A stretch of 58,375 bases of DNA from Colwellia sp. (GCA_013215295.1 JABSOZ010000015.1:1-58375); one strand, 5' to 3'; shown: positions 25,959 to 35,207, counted from the first letter of the stretch. Translations and numbers: made by a program. Notes: generated by a model not told the origin, from the sequence alone.

Positions 25959-26516
25959 TTAAAGCCGTTTTGCTGTTATCACATACCTCTCATTGCTATT
26001 ACTACTTTTATTGGTAAAAGGGTAACAAGTGATCAAGACTAATTGAGAGTTATCAGCTAAAACAGGAAGTTCTCCGGTGGAAGCATCTACAATATCGATA
26101 GCTTCAACTTGGTAAAGTTGGCTTTGGCCATGTTTATCTGCTAATGAAATTATATCGTTCATAAATACCTCGTCCAAAAATGAAAAGTGACTATCTCGGT
26201 GTCCTGCAACAACAAAAGGTTGTGTGCTTAACGCTTGATTAAAAGGGGCTATTGCCCCGGCTGAAAATGCCAGTGTGGTCGGGTCACCCCCATTAAGCAC
26301 CACAATGCGCTTGTTTAATCGTTGAAATAATAATTCGGCAATAGGATAAGTATCAGCCCATGGCCAAGGTTTTATCTTTTGATTCAAATTAACGCTTTGA
26401 TGCCAGCTGTAACTGATTAATTGCTGAGATAACCAACCTTTGATGGGGAGCCAACTCCCATGAAGGCAAAGTAGACAACCGGTAATAATCAACGTTGTTT
26501 TAAATTGTATTTTCAC
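25959..26516 (-). CDS. Class GN sortase (marine proteobacterial sortase)
   Basis: A 185-residue inner-membrane sortase. One N-terminal hydrophobic anchor (TTLIITGCLLCLHGSW) precedes the catalytic domain, with His in VVAGHRDSHFSFL, the nucleophile Cys in LVLITCYPF and the Arg in NERYVIT, i.e. a full sortase triad. I chose GTG at 26516, which follows an AAGGA ribosome site and overlaps the target gene by 17 bases. An ATG at 26564 would add 16 residues read from inside the target's coding end. In this family the sortase is always paired with one dedicated VIT/VWA protein, present here directly upstream. Likely role: cleave and process that target's C-terminal signal. Confidence 0.88.
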   Translation of the reverse strand: MKIQFKTTLIITGCLLCLHGSWLPIKGWLSQQLISYSWHQSVNLNQKIKPWPWADTYPIAELLFQRLNKRIVVLNGGDPTTLAFSAGAIAPFNQALSTQPFVVAGHRDSHFSFLDEVFMNDIISLADKHGQSQLYQVEAIDIVDASTGELPVLADNSQLVLITCYPFTNKSSNSNERYVITAKRL

Positions 26517-28683
26517 GTTGATTTCCTTTTTTGTAACCAATTTTAGCAAGCCAGGTAACGTCACTTATTCTTACTAAAATCAATATCGATAAACCTAAGA
26601 GAAATTGTAATTGCCATCCAATTGATGTCTGAGGCATCGCTACCATCAAACTCTCATGAGCCTGATAAATCTGACTTTTAGCTTTATTGACAAGTGAGAG
26701 ATTATTTTTGGCGAGTAATGAAGATACTTTTATTTGCTTTTCTACTGCAACAAAACTGGTATATGGAGATATTATTTGATGATTAATTGATGTCTTTATA
26801 ACTTGCGATTTTACGTCTTCTTTGTTTGCACCAACAACAAGACTATCAAGTAAATCTTCTATTTTTCTTCTCGCCCAAAGTGATGAAATACCTTTTGAAT
26901 GCTTGCTGTCGTCAATGATTAATTGCTGATACCAAAACTTAGATACTGTATCTCCTGTTAATTGAACACTGGTGATAGGAAACTGAGATTTAAGTGCTAT
27001 CTGTAATGGCTCACCAAAATATAAATCTGCTATGTTTTTAGGATAAACCTCAACGTATTGATGAATTTGTTGATCGAGTATTAATTCGATATTGCTAATT
27101 GCGGGTTGACTTATTTTTGTCATAAAAGCGCTCATTTTTCGTTGAACGTCACTTTGGTTTTGAATAAAGACATAGCTTCCTCTACCAAACTGAGCCGCTT
27201 TTTTCATAAAATAACCATTGGGTGCAGCCCCAATACCAACGGTATATAAACGAAAATCCCCTTGAGCGTTTTCGAGTAATTGCATGAGTTCGAACTCATT
27301 AGCCACTGCGCCGTCAGTGATGAATACTATTTGGCGAATTGCTTTAAGCGATTGCCTTTCATTTTTTTTCATCATTAACGCGTTACTTAAAGGTCGGTAC
27401 ATTTCAGTGCCACCGTCGGCTGTTAAGTTATTAATAAAGTGTTGTGCTTTTTCAATTTTTTGCGCTGAGGCCATTTTAGTTGTTGGAAACAGTAATTGTG
27501 TATCGTCATCAAAAGCGATGATATTAAAGCTGTCTTTATCGTTAAGTTGTAATATCGCAAGCTGCAGGCTAGCTTTCGCTTGTTGCATAGATTTCCCTTG
27601 CATGGAACCTGAAGTATCAATAATGAAAATGATATCTCTTGCTATTACTTTAGTGATTTCTAATTTTGGAGGGAAAAAAGTCAATAAAGTATAATGTTCA
27701 CCTGATATTTCTTGTGTAAAACTACTGATTTGAGGTTGACTGCTCGGCAGTAACTGCCAACTTAAATTAAAACTTTTATTTGAGATGACATGTGTTTTGC
27801 TTAAGGTAATAAAGTATGAATTTTGAAGGCTGTTCAACTCTCTTTTTTTTATTTTATGGCTATCACTAATAATAGAGGTTACGGGGACCCCCGTATTTAA
27901 TTCAATATTTATCGATGATTGACTACGTGCAATAGATCTAGACGGCTGAAATATAGTTGTTTTCGGGGCGGTTTTATTTGGTTTTGAGAATTGTTTAAAA
28001 AGGTTTTTGGATGCAGGTTGATATTTATCTGTCATCGCGAGTGGCAGTTGTAAATTAAATTTATCATTAGAGAATGAAACAGGCATGATGAATTTTAAGG
28101 TAACAATAACCGTAGATTGTGGAGGAATATTCGCAATTTTATTGGTAAATAAATTTGGACGTTTTTGCTCAACCAAACTCGCTTTTTTGCCTTGTCGTTT
28201 GGCTTTTTGGTAAGCAGCTTTAGCTGCTTTTTTTTCCATTATTTCTCCGATTATTTCTATGTCGCCTACCTTTATCATTAGTTGTTTTACTGCTGAATTT
28301 TCAGGTAACGGAAATTGATAAGTACCTTCTAGCGCAATAGCATGAGGATTAATAAAAGTTTGCTTTATTTCTACGTAGGCAACTAAACCATTAATTTGAA
28401 TGTTAGCTTCAATATCAACAGGAAATGTTGCCCCTTTAGACGGGTTTGGATGTTCAAAAAGTAATTGCGGGCCATGAACAAATGCACTTTGACTCATTAT
28501 TGTTTTTTCTAAATTATTTTCATTACTTTTTGCAAAAGGAATGAAAGCTATAACAAGTGAAAGCACAAGTAATAATAAAAGGAATATTTTCAACCATTTA
28601 CTGCGTCTTTTTTTACGTTGTTGTCGGTAATAATATGAGTCTTGATCATCTATAAGTTGAAGGTTTTTTTTAGAAGTAAACAT
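26500..28683 (-). CDS. Marine proteobacterial sortase target protein (VIT and VWA domains)
   Basis: A 727-residue surface or envelope protein. A basic start and one hydrophobic helix (WLKIFLLLLLVLSLVIAFI) form a signal or anchor. A VIT domain (residues ~60-200, PLPENSAVKQLMIKVGDIEI, EIMEKKAAKAAYQKAK) follows, then a von Willebrand A domain with an intact MIDAS DTSGSM near residue 355 and later a Thr and Asp (GGTEMY, ITDGAV). The C-terminus carries the sorting signal: MPQTS, a hydrophobic stretch GWQLQFLLGLSILILV and a basic tail (YKKGNQR). The architecture is that of the TIGR-defined sortase target linked to class GN sortases. The motif MPQTS departs from LPxTG. The biological role of the family is unknown. 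Confidence 0.88.
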   Translation of the reverse strand: MFTSKKNLQLIDDQDSYYYRQQRKKRRSKWLKIFLLLLLVLSLVIAFIPFAKSNENNLEKTIMSQSAFVHGPQLLFEHPNPSKGATFPVDIEANIQINGLVAYVEIKQTFINPHAIALEGTYQFPLPENSAVKQLMIKVGDIEIIGEIMEKKAAKAAYQKAKRQGKKASLVEQKRPNLFTNKIANIPPQSTVIVTLKFIMPVSFSNDKFNLQLPLAMTDKYQPASKNLFKQFSKPNKTAPKTTIFQPSRSIARSQSSINIELNTGVPVTSIISDSHKIKKRELNSLQNSYFITLSKTHVISNKSFNLSWQLLPSSQPQISSFTQEISGEHYTLLTFFPPKLEITKVIARDIIFIIDTSGSMQGKSMQQAKASLQLAILQLNDKDSFNIIAFDDDTQLLFPTTKMASAQKIEKAQHFINNLTADGGTEMYRPLSNALMMKKNERQSLKAIRQIVFITDGAVANEFELMQLLENAQGDFRLYTVGIGAAPNGYFMKKAAQFGRGSYVFIQNQSDVQRKMSAFMTKISQPAISNIELILDQQIHQYVEVYPKNIADLYFGEPLQIALKSQFPITSVQLTGDTVSKFWYQQLIIDDSKHSKGISSLWARRKIEDLLDSLVVGANKEDVKSQVIKTSINHQIISPYTSFVAVEKQIKVSSLLAKNNLSLVNKAKSQIYQAHESLMVAMPQTSIGWQLQFLLGLSILILVRISDVTWLAKIGYKKGNQRENTI

Positions 28684-29019
28684 CTTTTGCTCTTGTTTAA
28701 ATAGGCGATGAGCTATTTAAACAAAACATTGAGTGTTAGCAACGTCAGTATAAGGGCAAAGTACTGACAAAATATGTTCAAAAAATGGCAGGAAATAATT
28801 AGCGCTATGCAAGGCAATCTAATTGTGTTTAAAAAATCAGACGACTTTTATGAGTCAATAATATAGAAAAACATTACACATTATTACAATTTACTCACAA
28901 ATTTTATGTTGCCTAATGTACTGTTTAGTATTAATTTTACATTTCAGCAAATGAAGGGCAGCAGAGGTTATTTCAGTGCTATCAAATGCTCAACAAATTA
29001 GGGTTATTAGAGCGATTTT
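28684..29019. other. Divergent intergenic region
   Basis: About 335 bases between the sortase target (minus) and the lipoprotein operon (plus). It presumably holds both promoters; I see no distinctive operator, repeat or RNA. Confidence 0.4.
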
Positions 29020-30444
29020 ATGCTTAAAAAATTATCATTAAAACTTTGTATTATTTTTTCAGTCGCCATGCTGGTCGGTTGCACATCTATTGGGGTTAGT
29101 GATCTATTCTTTGGTTATAGCCAACAAATGAAACAATCTCGTTCAGCTCAATTAAAAGGTGAATTTGTTAAAGCTGAAACGTCGGTTATATCGGTTAACA
29201 GTAATCATAATAATTATGCTTTGAGCCAACTAGAAAAAGCACGATTACAATTTCTTGCTCATAATTGGTTAGCGAGTCAAAAAAGTTTTGAGGTGGCATA
29301 CAATCAGGTACAAGCCCAAGAGCAAGCAGCGAATATTCAAATAAGCAGAGGATTGAAAAAAGCGAGTGCTGTTGTGAGCAATGATAACGCCATTGCTTAT
29401 GAAATTCCTTCATATGAACAAAGTATGTTGCATTCTTATCAAGCATTGAATTATTTATATCAGGGGAGTTTAGAAGGGGCTTTAGTTGAAGTTCGTCGTG
29501 CTAACTTAGTTCAAGAACGTGCACTAAAAACGAATGAAGCAGAAATTTATACAGCACAAGAAGAAATGGCAGGTAAGGGCGTTAACACTAACAAATTATA
29601 TGAAAACTACCCATCAATGGACAATTTTATTGGTGATGTTAAAAATAGTTTTCAGAATGCTTATACTTTCTATCTTTCAGGTTTATTGTATGAAGCAGGT
29701 AAACAGCCGAATGATGCGTATATTGACTACAAACGAGCGATAGAAATTTACCCAAATAATACTTATTTGCAGCAAGATGTATTGCGGTTGGCTAAAAAGC
29801 TTGGCATGCATGAAGATTTAGCTGAATTTGAACAAAAGTTTGGTCAATACAAAACAGTTAATAAAAAAAATTCAGGGCAAGTTGTTGTTATTTTTGAACA
29901 AGGCATCGTTAATGCAAAAGAAGAAGCAAAATTAAACTTACCTATATTCAATACAAATTCTAACGTTAAGTTTTTTACTTTTGCTCTACCGGTTTATCGA
30001 GGACGTTTATCGACGCTTACCCCATTAACGATTAGCATCGATGAAAAAAGTTACCTTTCACAAGAAATAGTGAAATTGCAATCTTTAGCGACTAAGAACC
30101 TAAAAGATAACTTATCGGGCCTAGTCACAAGACAAGCGTTACGTTTAGTGGCAAAAGAGCAAATACGTCAAAACATGAAGAAGTCAGGTGGTGATATCGG
30201 TAATATTTTAGCAAGTTTATATAATGTTGCATCGGAAAAAGCAGATACACGAAGTTGGTCGAGTTTACCGGATAATGTACAAATTATGAAATTAGATAAT
30301 ATTGCTGTGGGGCATCAAAAGTTAGTTATCTCATATGCGGAAAAAAAAGAAATTATTGAAATTGATGTCATTGAAAACGGTACTACTTTAATCAATTTTA
30401 CGGCAATTGGTGGTTACACCGGGTATCAAACCATAAACTTGTAA
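29020..30444 (+). CDS. Large uncharacterised lipoprotein with TPR-like repeats (COG3014-like)
   Basis: A 474-residue lipoprotein: the signal IIFSVAMLVGC ends at a lipobox Cys (residue 21). Helical hairpins resembling tetratricopeptide repeats occupy roughly residues 60-280 (SQLEKARLQFLAHNWLASQK; AYIDYKRAIEIYPNNTYLQQ). The C-terminal third is beta-rich (VVVIFEQGIVNAKEEAKLNL). The same gene order, large lipoprotein - YcfL - LpoB, is common in Alteromonadales, so it probably belongs to the outer-membrane/peptidoglycan machinery. The direct biochemical role is unknown. It starts a four-gene operon, nine bases before the next gene. Confidence 0.8.
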   Translation: MLKKLSLKLCIIFSVAMLVGCTSIGVSDLFFGYSQQMKQSRSAQLKGEFVKAETSVISVNSNHNNYALSQLEKARLQFLAHNWLASQKSFEVAYNQVQAQEQAANIQISRGLKKASAVVSNDNAIAYEIPSYEQSMLHSYQALNYLYQGSLEGALVEVRRANLVQERALKTNEAEIYTAQEEMAGKGVNTNKLYENYPSMDNFIGDVKNSFQNAYTFYLSGLLYEAGKQPNDAYIDYKRAIEIYPNNTYLQQDVLRLAKKLGMHEDLAEFEQKFGQYKTVNKKNSGQVVVIFEQGIVNAKEEAKLNLPIFNTNSNVKFFTFALPVYRGRLSTLTPLTISIDEKSYLSQEIVKLQSLATKNLKDNLSGLVTRQALRLVAKEQIRQNMKKSGGDIGNILASLYNVASEKADTRSWSSLPDNVQIMKLDNIAVGHQKLVISYAEKKEIIEIDVIENGTTLINFTAIGGYTGYQTINL

Positions 30445-30453
30445 GGAGAAAAC

Positions 30454-30891
30454 ATGAAGTTTTTTATTAGATTAACAGTGGTAAGCGTTATTTTTTCATT
30501 ATTTCTTGCCGGATGTGCGACACCAATAACCTCAGGAACGGGAACAAGTGCAATGACACAAGGGGATGACTTTTCAAAGCATTTAGAAGTACACAATCCC
30601 AAACTAGGGAAAAAGTTAAACATAGTTGATGTTAAATCACGAAAAACTAATGACTTACTAGAAATTAACCTGCAACTCAAAAGTACTTATAAAAAGTCTT
30701 TGAAATTGCAATACCATTTTAATTGGTTTGATGCTGAAGGTTTCGTTATCGAATCACGGAAAACACCCTGGAAACCACTTGAGTTACATGGTTTTCAGTC
30801 TACAGCTTTAAGGGGGCTCGCTCCTAATGAACAAGTAGCTTCTTTCACTGTTTATGTGAGAGAAGTTCCTGAAAAAGCATATAGATATTAA
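30454..30891 (+). CDS. ycfL: YcfL-family lipoprotein (DUF1425)
   Basis: A 145-residue lipoprotein with lipobox FLAGC at residues 19-23 (Cys about 23). The mature domain contains LQYHFNWFDAEGFVIES and WKPLELHGFQSTALRGLAPN, characteristic of YcfL. In E. coli ycfL is directly upstream of lpoB, as here. Its function is unknown, although the conserved pairing points to peptidoglycan or envelope maintenance. It is nine bases after the preceding lipoprotein gene and 53 before lpoB, so it is in one operon. Confidence 0.87.
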   Translation: MKFFIRLTVVSVIFSLFLAGCATPITSGTGTSAMTQGDDFSKHLEVHNPKLGKKLNIVDVKSRKTNDLLEINLQLKSTYKKSLKLQYHFNWFDAEGFVIESRKTPWKPLELHGFQSTALRGLAPNEQVASFTVYVREVPEKAYRY

Positions 30892-30944
30892 AGATTAAAA
30901 TTAAGAAATTAAAAGTTATTACGTTATTTATTAAGGAAGTTATT

Positions 30945-31547
30945 ATGAAAAAATTAATTATTGCTACTACGGTTGGTCTCGCTATTACAATGGCTGCAGG
31001 TTGTGCACAAAAGTCAGTTGTACGTTATGGTGATGCAACATCAGTTGAAACCACAGACATTAACTTTGGCTCTACTGATTTACAAAAAGTAGCAGCTGAA
31101 ATGACTGATTCTTTATTATTGTCACCGGTAGTTGGCACGTTAACGCAAAACAAACGTCCGGTAATGTTTGTTGAACGTATTAAAAATAAAACCAGCGAAC
31201 ATATTGATACCGAGTCAATTACAGACTCTATTTCAACCAAACTATTACGCTCAGGTAAGTTTCGTTTCGTCGACATGGCTCGTGTAGAATCGGCCAGAGA
31301 ACAAATCAAATTTCAACAAGATGGCGGTATGGTTGATACCAATAAGTCAGTACAATTTGGTAAGCAAATAGGTGCGGAATATATGCTTTACGGAAACTTA
31401 TCAAGTATTGTAAAGTCTAATAAAGACAAATCTGATGTGTATTATAAATTTACAATACGCTTAATGGATTTAGAAAGTGGGCTAGTCGAATGGGCAGACG
31501 AAACTGAAATTCGTAAGACAAAAGCTAAAGAATCAGTTGGTTGGTAA
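30945..31547 (+). CDS. lpoB: Penicillin-binding protein activator LpoB
   Basis: A 200-residue outer-membrane lipoprotein (lipobox MAAGC, Cys about residue 20) that reaches through the cell wall to activate PBP1B. The globular domain has the LpoB pattern: RPVMFVERIKNKTSEHIDTE, ISTKLLRSGKFRFVD, IGAEYMLYGNLSSIV, and MDLESGLVEWADETEIRK. The disordered N-terminal linker is short, as in many marine relatives. Context after ycfL confirms it. The ribosome site AAGGAAG precedes the ATG. Confidence 0.92.
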   Translation: MKKLIIATTVGLAITMAAGCAQKSVVRYGDATSVETTDINFGSTDLQKVAAEMTDSLLLSPVVGTLTQNKRPVMFVERIKNKTSEHIDTESITDSISTKLLRSGKFRFVDMARVESAREQIKFQQDGGMVDTNKSVQFGKQIGAEYMLYGNLSSIVKSNKDKSDVYYKFTIRLMDLESGLVEWADETEIRKTKAKESVGW

Positions 31548-31577
31548 TTTCGAAAACTTCAATTTAAGGGGGAGATT

Positions 31578-32051
31578 ATGAAAACAATACTATTTACTTT
31601 TTTATGTTTCTTTACTGTTTTATTAAGTACTGCAGTGAGTGCTGATTATGATAGAAATAAAGCAGTTCCTGTTGAAAAAGTTTTATTTGGAATGGTACAG
31701 TCGGTACGAAATATTACTGAACAAGAAATTATAGAAGACAAAAGTAGCGGCTGGAAAGTATTTGGAGGAGCCCTTATTGGTGGAGCTATAGGGAGCCAAT
31801 TTGGCAGTGGTAGTGGACGAGATGTTGCTACCATCCTTGGCGCTTTATTAGGAGGCTCTCTTTCTAATAACAATAATCCTCAATATCATATAAAGACGAT
31901 TCGCTTAGTTGAATTAATGATAAAAACCGATGCAGGGAAAGAGTTTATGGTAATACAAGATTTAGACTCAAGAATGGTTTTTCAACGCAGTGACGCCATT
32001 CGTCTTATCTATTTAGCTAACGGCTCAGTAAGAATTGATAAACAAAGATAA
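31578..32051 (+). CDS. Exported glycine-zipper protein
   Basis: A 157-residue protein with a cleavable signal peptide (about residues 1-22, VLLSTAVSA then DYD). A glycine-zipper membrane hairpin (FGGALIGGAIGSQFGSGSGR, ILGALLGGSL) resembles SlyB/Rick_17kDa proteins, and a C-terminal beta domain (GKEFMVIQDLDSRMVFQRSD) follows. There is no lipobox Cys, unlike SlyB. It is 30 bases after lpoB with a strong GGGGGAG ribosome site, so it closes the envelope operon. Likely outer-membrane-associated; precise function unknown. Confidence 0.78.
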   Translation: MKTILFTFLCFFTVLLSTAVSADYDRNKAVPVEKVLFGMVQSVRNITEQEIIEDKSSGWKVFGGALIGGAIGSQFGSGSGRDVATILGALLGGSLSNNNNPQYHIKTIRLVELMIKTDAGKEFMVIQDLDSRMVFQRSDAIRLIYLANGSVRIDKQR

Positions 32052-32089
32052 TCTTATATGCCCCTTATCTGCATTAGATCATCAAATGA

Positions 32090-32125
32090 CGAGTAGACGT
32101 TAATCAAACGGCTACTCGCATTTTA
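32090..32125. terminator. Terminator of the lipoprotein operon
   Basis: CGAGTAG (32090-32096)/CTACTCG (32112-32118) with inner CGTT/AACG pairing, followed by CATTTTATC. It lies between converging genes and could act on both strands. Confidence 0.7.
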
Positions 32126-32126
32126 T

Positions 32127-32312
32127 CTAAACAATAACTACTTCAATATCATGATCTTTATCTTGTTCGATATATAATTCCGCAACATCTGTGCTACCAA
32201 ATAATCGTCTAATTTTTTGGTATGCACAAAACTTTTGTTTTGCGAGCTGTGGATCTTTACTTTTAATAAGAAATAACCATGTTTTAACTAAGGTGGCAGA
32301 GATCACTTTCAT
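32127..32312 (-). CDS. Small conserved-looking hypothetical protein
   Basis: A 61-residue basic-then-acidic protein (MKVISATLVKTWLFLIKSKD at its start, DKDHDIEVVIV at its end). It has no signal peptide or known motif. The compact frame, an isolated position between an operon terminator and fdhD, and coding-like composition suggest a real small gene. I recognise no family. Its stop lies immediately beside the terminator hairpin at 32090-32125. Confidence 0.5.
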   Translation of the reverse strand: MKVISATLVKTWLFLIKSKDPQLAKQKFCAYQKIRRLFGSTDVAELYIEQDKDHDIEVVIV

Positions 32313-32642
32313 TTCATTATCCCATGAATAACACTACAATAAAGTATAGATAATATGTTTTAAAAGACTAAACTTTATTTGCTGATAAACAGTCACTAAA
32401 GGCTCTATGTCAATTTTAGTGGGTGCTAATGGTTAAATTTCAAAAACTTAGTTAAGACATTTAATTGTACATTTTTACGATATATTTTGATTAATGTATA
32501 TTAAATTGAGCGGAAAATAGCTTATTTGCAACAAAAGACTTACGGTTCGCTACTTTTGGTTAATAAATGGATTTTCATCATACCTTTGCACTTTGAAATT
32601 AAGCAGGTAATATTTCAAACAAATAGTCTACATGATGTATAT
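32313..32642. other. Intergenic region before fdhD
   Basis: About 330 AT-rich bases. A TTG-initiated extension of fdhD begins at 32526 but its peptide (QQKTYGSLLLVNKWIFIIPL) is unlike the family. Otherwise nothing is recognised. Confidence 0.4.
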
Positions 32643-33554
32643 ATGAATAAAACGGCGCCAACCATTATTGAATACTCGGTTAAGCAGAACATTGACGACT
32701 CTACGGCGTCAATAAAAAAAGTGATGATTAAAAATCATAAACGTAAGTTAGTTTCCGATAAGGTAATCGTCGAACAACCGCTACAAATTACCATAGTTTG
32801 GGTTAATCATCAGGATGATAACCCAACGGAACACTCTCAAGTATTTTCTATTACTATGCGTACTCCCGGCAACGATAGACAATTAATAATCGGCTTATTA
32901 ATGTCTGAAGGTGTTATCGATTCGTTTGAAGATATAGCCGATATTTCACCTAACACCACTGAGAAAAATAACAATTTATGGGAAGTTACTTTATCCCAGG
33001 GATTGGTTCCTGAGTTGTCGTCATTAGAGCGATATCAAATGACTTATAGTAGCTGTGGTCTTTGTGGTACCACGTCACTAAAAAGTTTAGAGTTGAGAAA
33101 CCCACCGGTACTCAGCGAGCAAAATCATACTTTATCAATAGCTGATATTTTGTTGATGCCAAAAGTGATGAGAGAACACCAGTCAGTATTTAAAGTTACC
33201 GGTAGTTCACATGCCGCAGGACTATTTAACGGAAATCGCTTATTTGATCTCCGTGAAGACATTGGTCGCCATAATGCTGTAGATAAACTCTTTGGTGCTT
33301 TGTTAGAGTCTCGTCGTTGTGAAGGTGATAAAGTTCCAGAGCACTTAGTGTGCTTAGTAAGCAGCCGAGTCAGCTTTGAAATAGTACAAAAGTCGGTGAT
33401 GGCAGGTATTGCAATACTTATCGCGGTAGGTGCGCCGTCTGATTTAGCAATATCCGCAGCGAAACGGTTTAACTTAACCTTGATTGGTTTTGCATCAGAG
33501 CATGGATTTAATGTTTATCATGGTGAATGGCGATTGCAGGCGTTGGAGCCATAA
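32643..33554 (+). CDS. fdhD: Formate dehydrogenase accessory sulfurtransferase FdhD
   Basis: A 303-residue protein that transfers sulfur from a cysteine desulfurase (IscS type) to the molybdenum cofactor of formate dehydrogenase. The sulfur-carrying motif SSCGLCG is at about residue 140 (YSSCGLCGTTSLKSLE), and DIGRHNAVDKLFG binds the cofactor nucleotide. MRTPGNDRQLIIGLLMSEGV is also typical. I take ATG at 32643, giving the usual length; a TTG at 32526 would add 39 unusual residues. No formate dehydrogenase or molybdopterin gene is in the window, so its client is elsewhere. Confidence 0.9.
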   Translation: MNKTAPTIIEYSVKQNIDDSTASIKKVMIKNHKRKLVSDKVIVEQPLQITIVWVNHQDDNPTEHSQVFSITMRTPGNDRQLIIGLLMSEGVIDSFEDIADISPNTTEKNNNLWEVTLSQGLVPELSSLERYQMTYSSCGLCGTTSLKSLELRNPPVLSEQNHTLSIADILLMPKVMREHQSVFKVTGSSHAAGLFNGNRLFDLREDIGRHNAVDKLFGALLESRRCEGDKVPEHLVCLVSSRVSFEIVQKSVMAGIAILIAVGAPSDLAISAAKRFNLTLIGFASEHGFNVYHGEWRLQALEP

Positions 33555-33650
33555 TGTCGATAAAGTAAGCTACTGACAAAATAGTAAGAACTTTTAATGA
33601 ATTTCTTTCGTTTTAAGGGGATAAGGTGAACCTTCATAGCGCACATAAAA

Positions 33651-33680
33651 AAAGGTCTTATGAATAAAGACCTTTATTGA
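33651..33680. terminator. Bidirectional terminator between fdhD and the M28 peptidase
   Basis: AAAGGTCTT (33651-33659)/AAGACCTTT (33667-33675), with A/T tracts on both sides. The flanking genes converge here. Confidence 0.75.
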
Positions 33681-33713
33681 TTTTAATCATTAAATTGAGT
33701 CATTAAAAAGTTT

Positions 33714-35207
33714 TTAATGCTTAATGCCTCGTTTATTTTCTTGCCAACTTTGCTGTAAACCGAAGGTTTTCATTGATTCTTCAAGGTTAAATTTATCAAC
33801 CATTTTTACCACTTCCACAGATGTTTGTCGTTGCCATGGGATCTCATCAAGGTTCGCAATGCCGAATATAGTTGCAGCCATAATGGCAGAATTTAATTTT
33901 AATTGTTGCTGGTCTACTTTTTCAAAGGTATCAGATTGTGCATGGTAGTTCGATGCATAATTGGCATCTGCTTGGTTGGCTACTATATTGGCAACACCTT
34001 GCATCATAAAGTCATAATTGTCTGTGCCAACAACTGGGTCGATAATTTGGCTGAATGGGCCTAATGCAGTTACAGAAAGTAATACTTCATCGAGAGTGCT
34101 TTTAATTTCTTTTCGGCCATTAATAAAAAAACCAGTGATAGCCCCTGTACCAATATCAATGGTGGAAGCTAAAACATGATTGTCTAACTCATCGATATGT
34201 TTTTGAGTATAACCCCATGAACCATACATCCCTTGTTCTTCACCATTAAAAAGAACAAAACGAATGGTACGTTTAGGTGTTATATCAAGCTTCTTAATTT
34301 GACGAGCAATATCAATGACTAAACTAACATTGGCTCCATTATCTAGTGCACCCGTGCCAAGATCAAAAGAATCTATATGAGCGCCAATTAACACTATTTC
34401 TTCAGGGTAAGTATCACCTTCAATTTCAGCTACAACATTGTTTGCTTCGTAAGGTTTCTCGCCGAAAATATTTATTTTTGCGGTTAACTTCAGTGATGTA
34501 CCAGAATCTAATAATCGTTGAGCCCGTTTTGCACTCTCTCTTTCCATCACCACAATCGCTAACTTATTATCAACGCCTGAACTTGGTAAGTGACGATATA
34601 ATAGGTTGTGTGGCCGTGAAGACATATAAATAATGCCAGCGGCTTTGGCTGCTAGTGCATTTTCTTCAATAACCACAGCATTAAGATACTCTTGAAAGAG
34701 TCCATTAATACCACTTTTGTCATTAAGGATTTCAGTTTCGATTAGCAGCCATTTGTCTTTTAAATAATTGTCAGTATTTTTTTCTTCAAAATCTGTTTCA
34801 GTACCTGTTTTTAGGTTGACAATTTTTGCTGTCAGACCTTGGTAATGCGTTTTGTTCGTAAAAGGCATTGCCACAATACGAGGTGAAAAATTTATAAGGT
34901 TATTAAAAACCTTAGCGCTAATACTTTTCTCTACCCACGCTCTTGGCATAGTAAAACTTTCTTTTTTAGCACTTACACCTGCTGCATGAAACTTTTTTAA
35001 TGCCCAGTTCACTGCTTTTTTATTTGCTTGTGTTCCTGTTAACCGGCCGCCAATTTCATCCGTTAATTCTTTTAAGTCTGAAATAATCGGTGTAGGTGCT
35101 TTCATTGTTACAATTAAGTTCTCAACATCGCTGTTGAAAATGGAAGTGGCGTAAGCACAATTTACTATAAGAGTAGGGATAAGCAGTAAAGGGATAATTT
35201 TTATCAT
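33714..35207 (-). CDS. Secreted M28-family metallopeptidase (carboxypeptidase Q-like)
   Basis: A 497-residue exported zinc peptidase. The signal peptide is residues ~1-20 (IPLLLIPTLIVNCAYA). A PA-domain insert lies in the middle (AAKAAGIIYMSSRP). Metal-site motifs are in order: HIDSFDLGTGALDNGAN (His and bridging Asp), FNGEEQGMYGS (Glu-Glu) and the late His in NYHAQSDTFEKVD. This order and length match plasma glutamate carboxypeptidase/CPQ-like enzymes, which release C-terminal or dipeptide residues. It lacks PPC domains, unlike the next gene. It is part of a block of three exopeptidase/endopeptidase genes on the minus strand suited to protein degradation outside the cytoplasm. Confidence 0.88.
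   Translation of the reverse strand: MIKIIPLLLIPTLIVNCAYATSIFNSDVENLIVTMKAPTPIISDLKELTDEIGGRLTGTQANKKAVNWALKKFHAAGVSAKKESFTMPRAWVEKSISAKVFNNLINFSPRIVAMPFTNKTHYQGLTAKIVNLKTGTETDFEEKNTDNYLKDKWLLIETEILNDKSGINGLFQEYLNAVVIEENALAAKAAGIIYMSSRPHNLLYRHLPSSGVDNKLAIVVMERESAKRAQRLLDSGTSLKLTAKINIFGEKPYEANNVVAEIEGDTYPEEIVLIGAHIDSFDLGTGALDNGANVSLVIDIARQIKKLDITPKRTIRFVLFNGEEQGMYGSWGYTQKHIDELDNHVLASTIDIGTGAITGFFINGRKEIKSTLDEVLLSVTALGPFSQIIDPVVGTDNYDFMMQGVANIVANQADANYASNYHAQSDTFEKVDQQQLKLNSAIMAATIFGIANLDEIPWQRQTSVEVVKMVDKFNLEESMKTFGLQQSWQENKRGIKH

Noticed and set aside
26517-26564. ATG start of the sortase at 26564
   Set aside because: It lies within the target's coding end; the GTG at 26516 has an AAGGA ribosome site and gives the usual N-terminal anchor.
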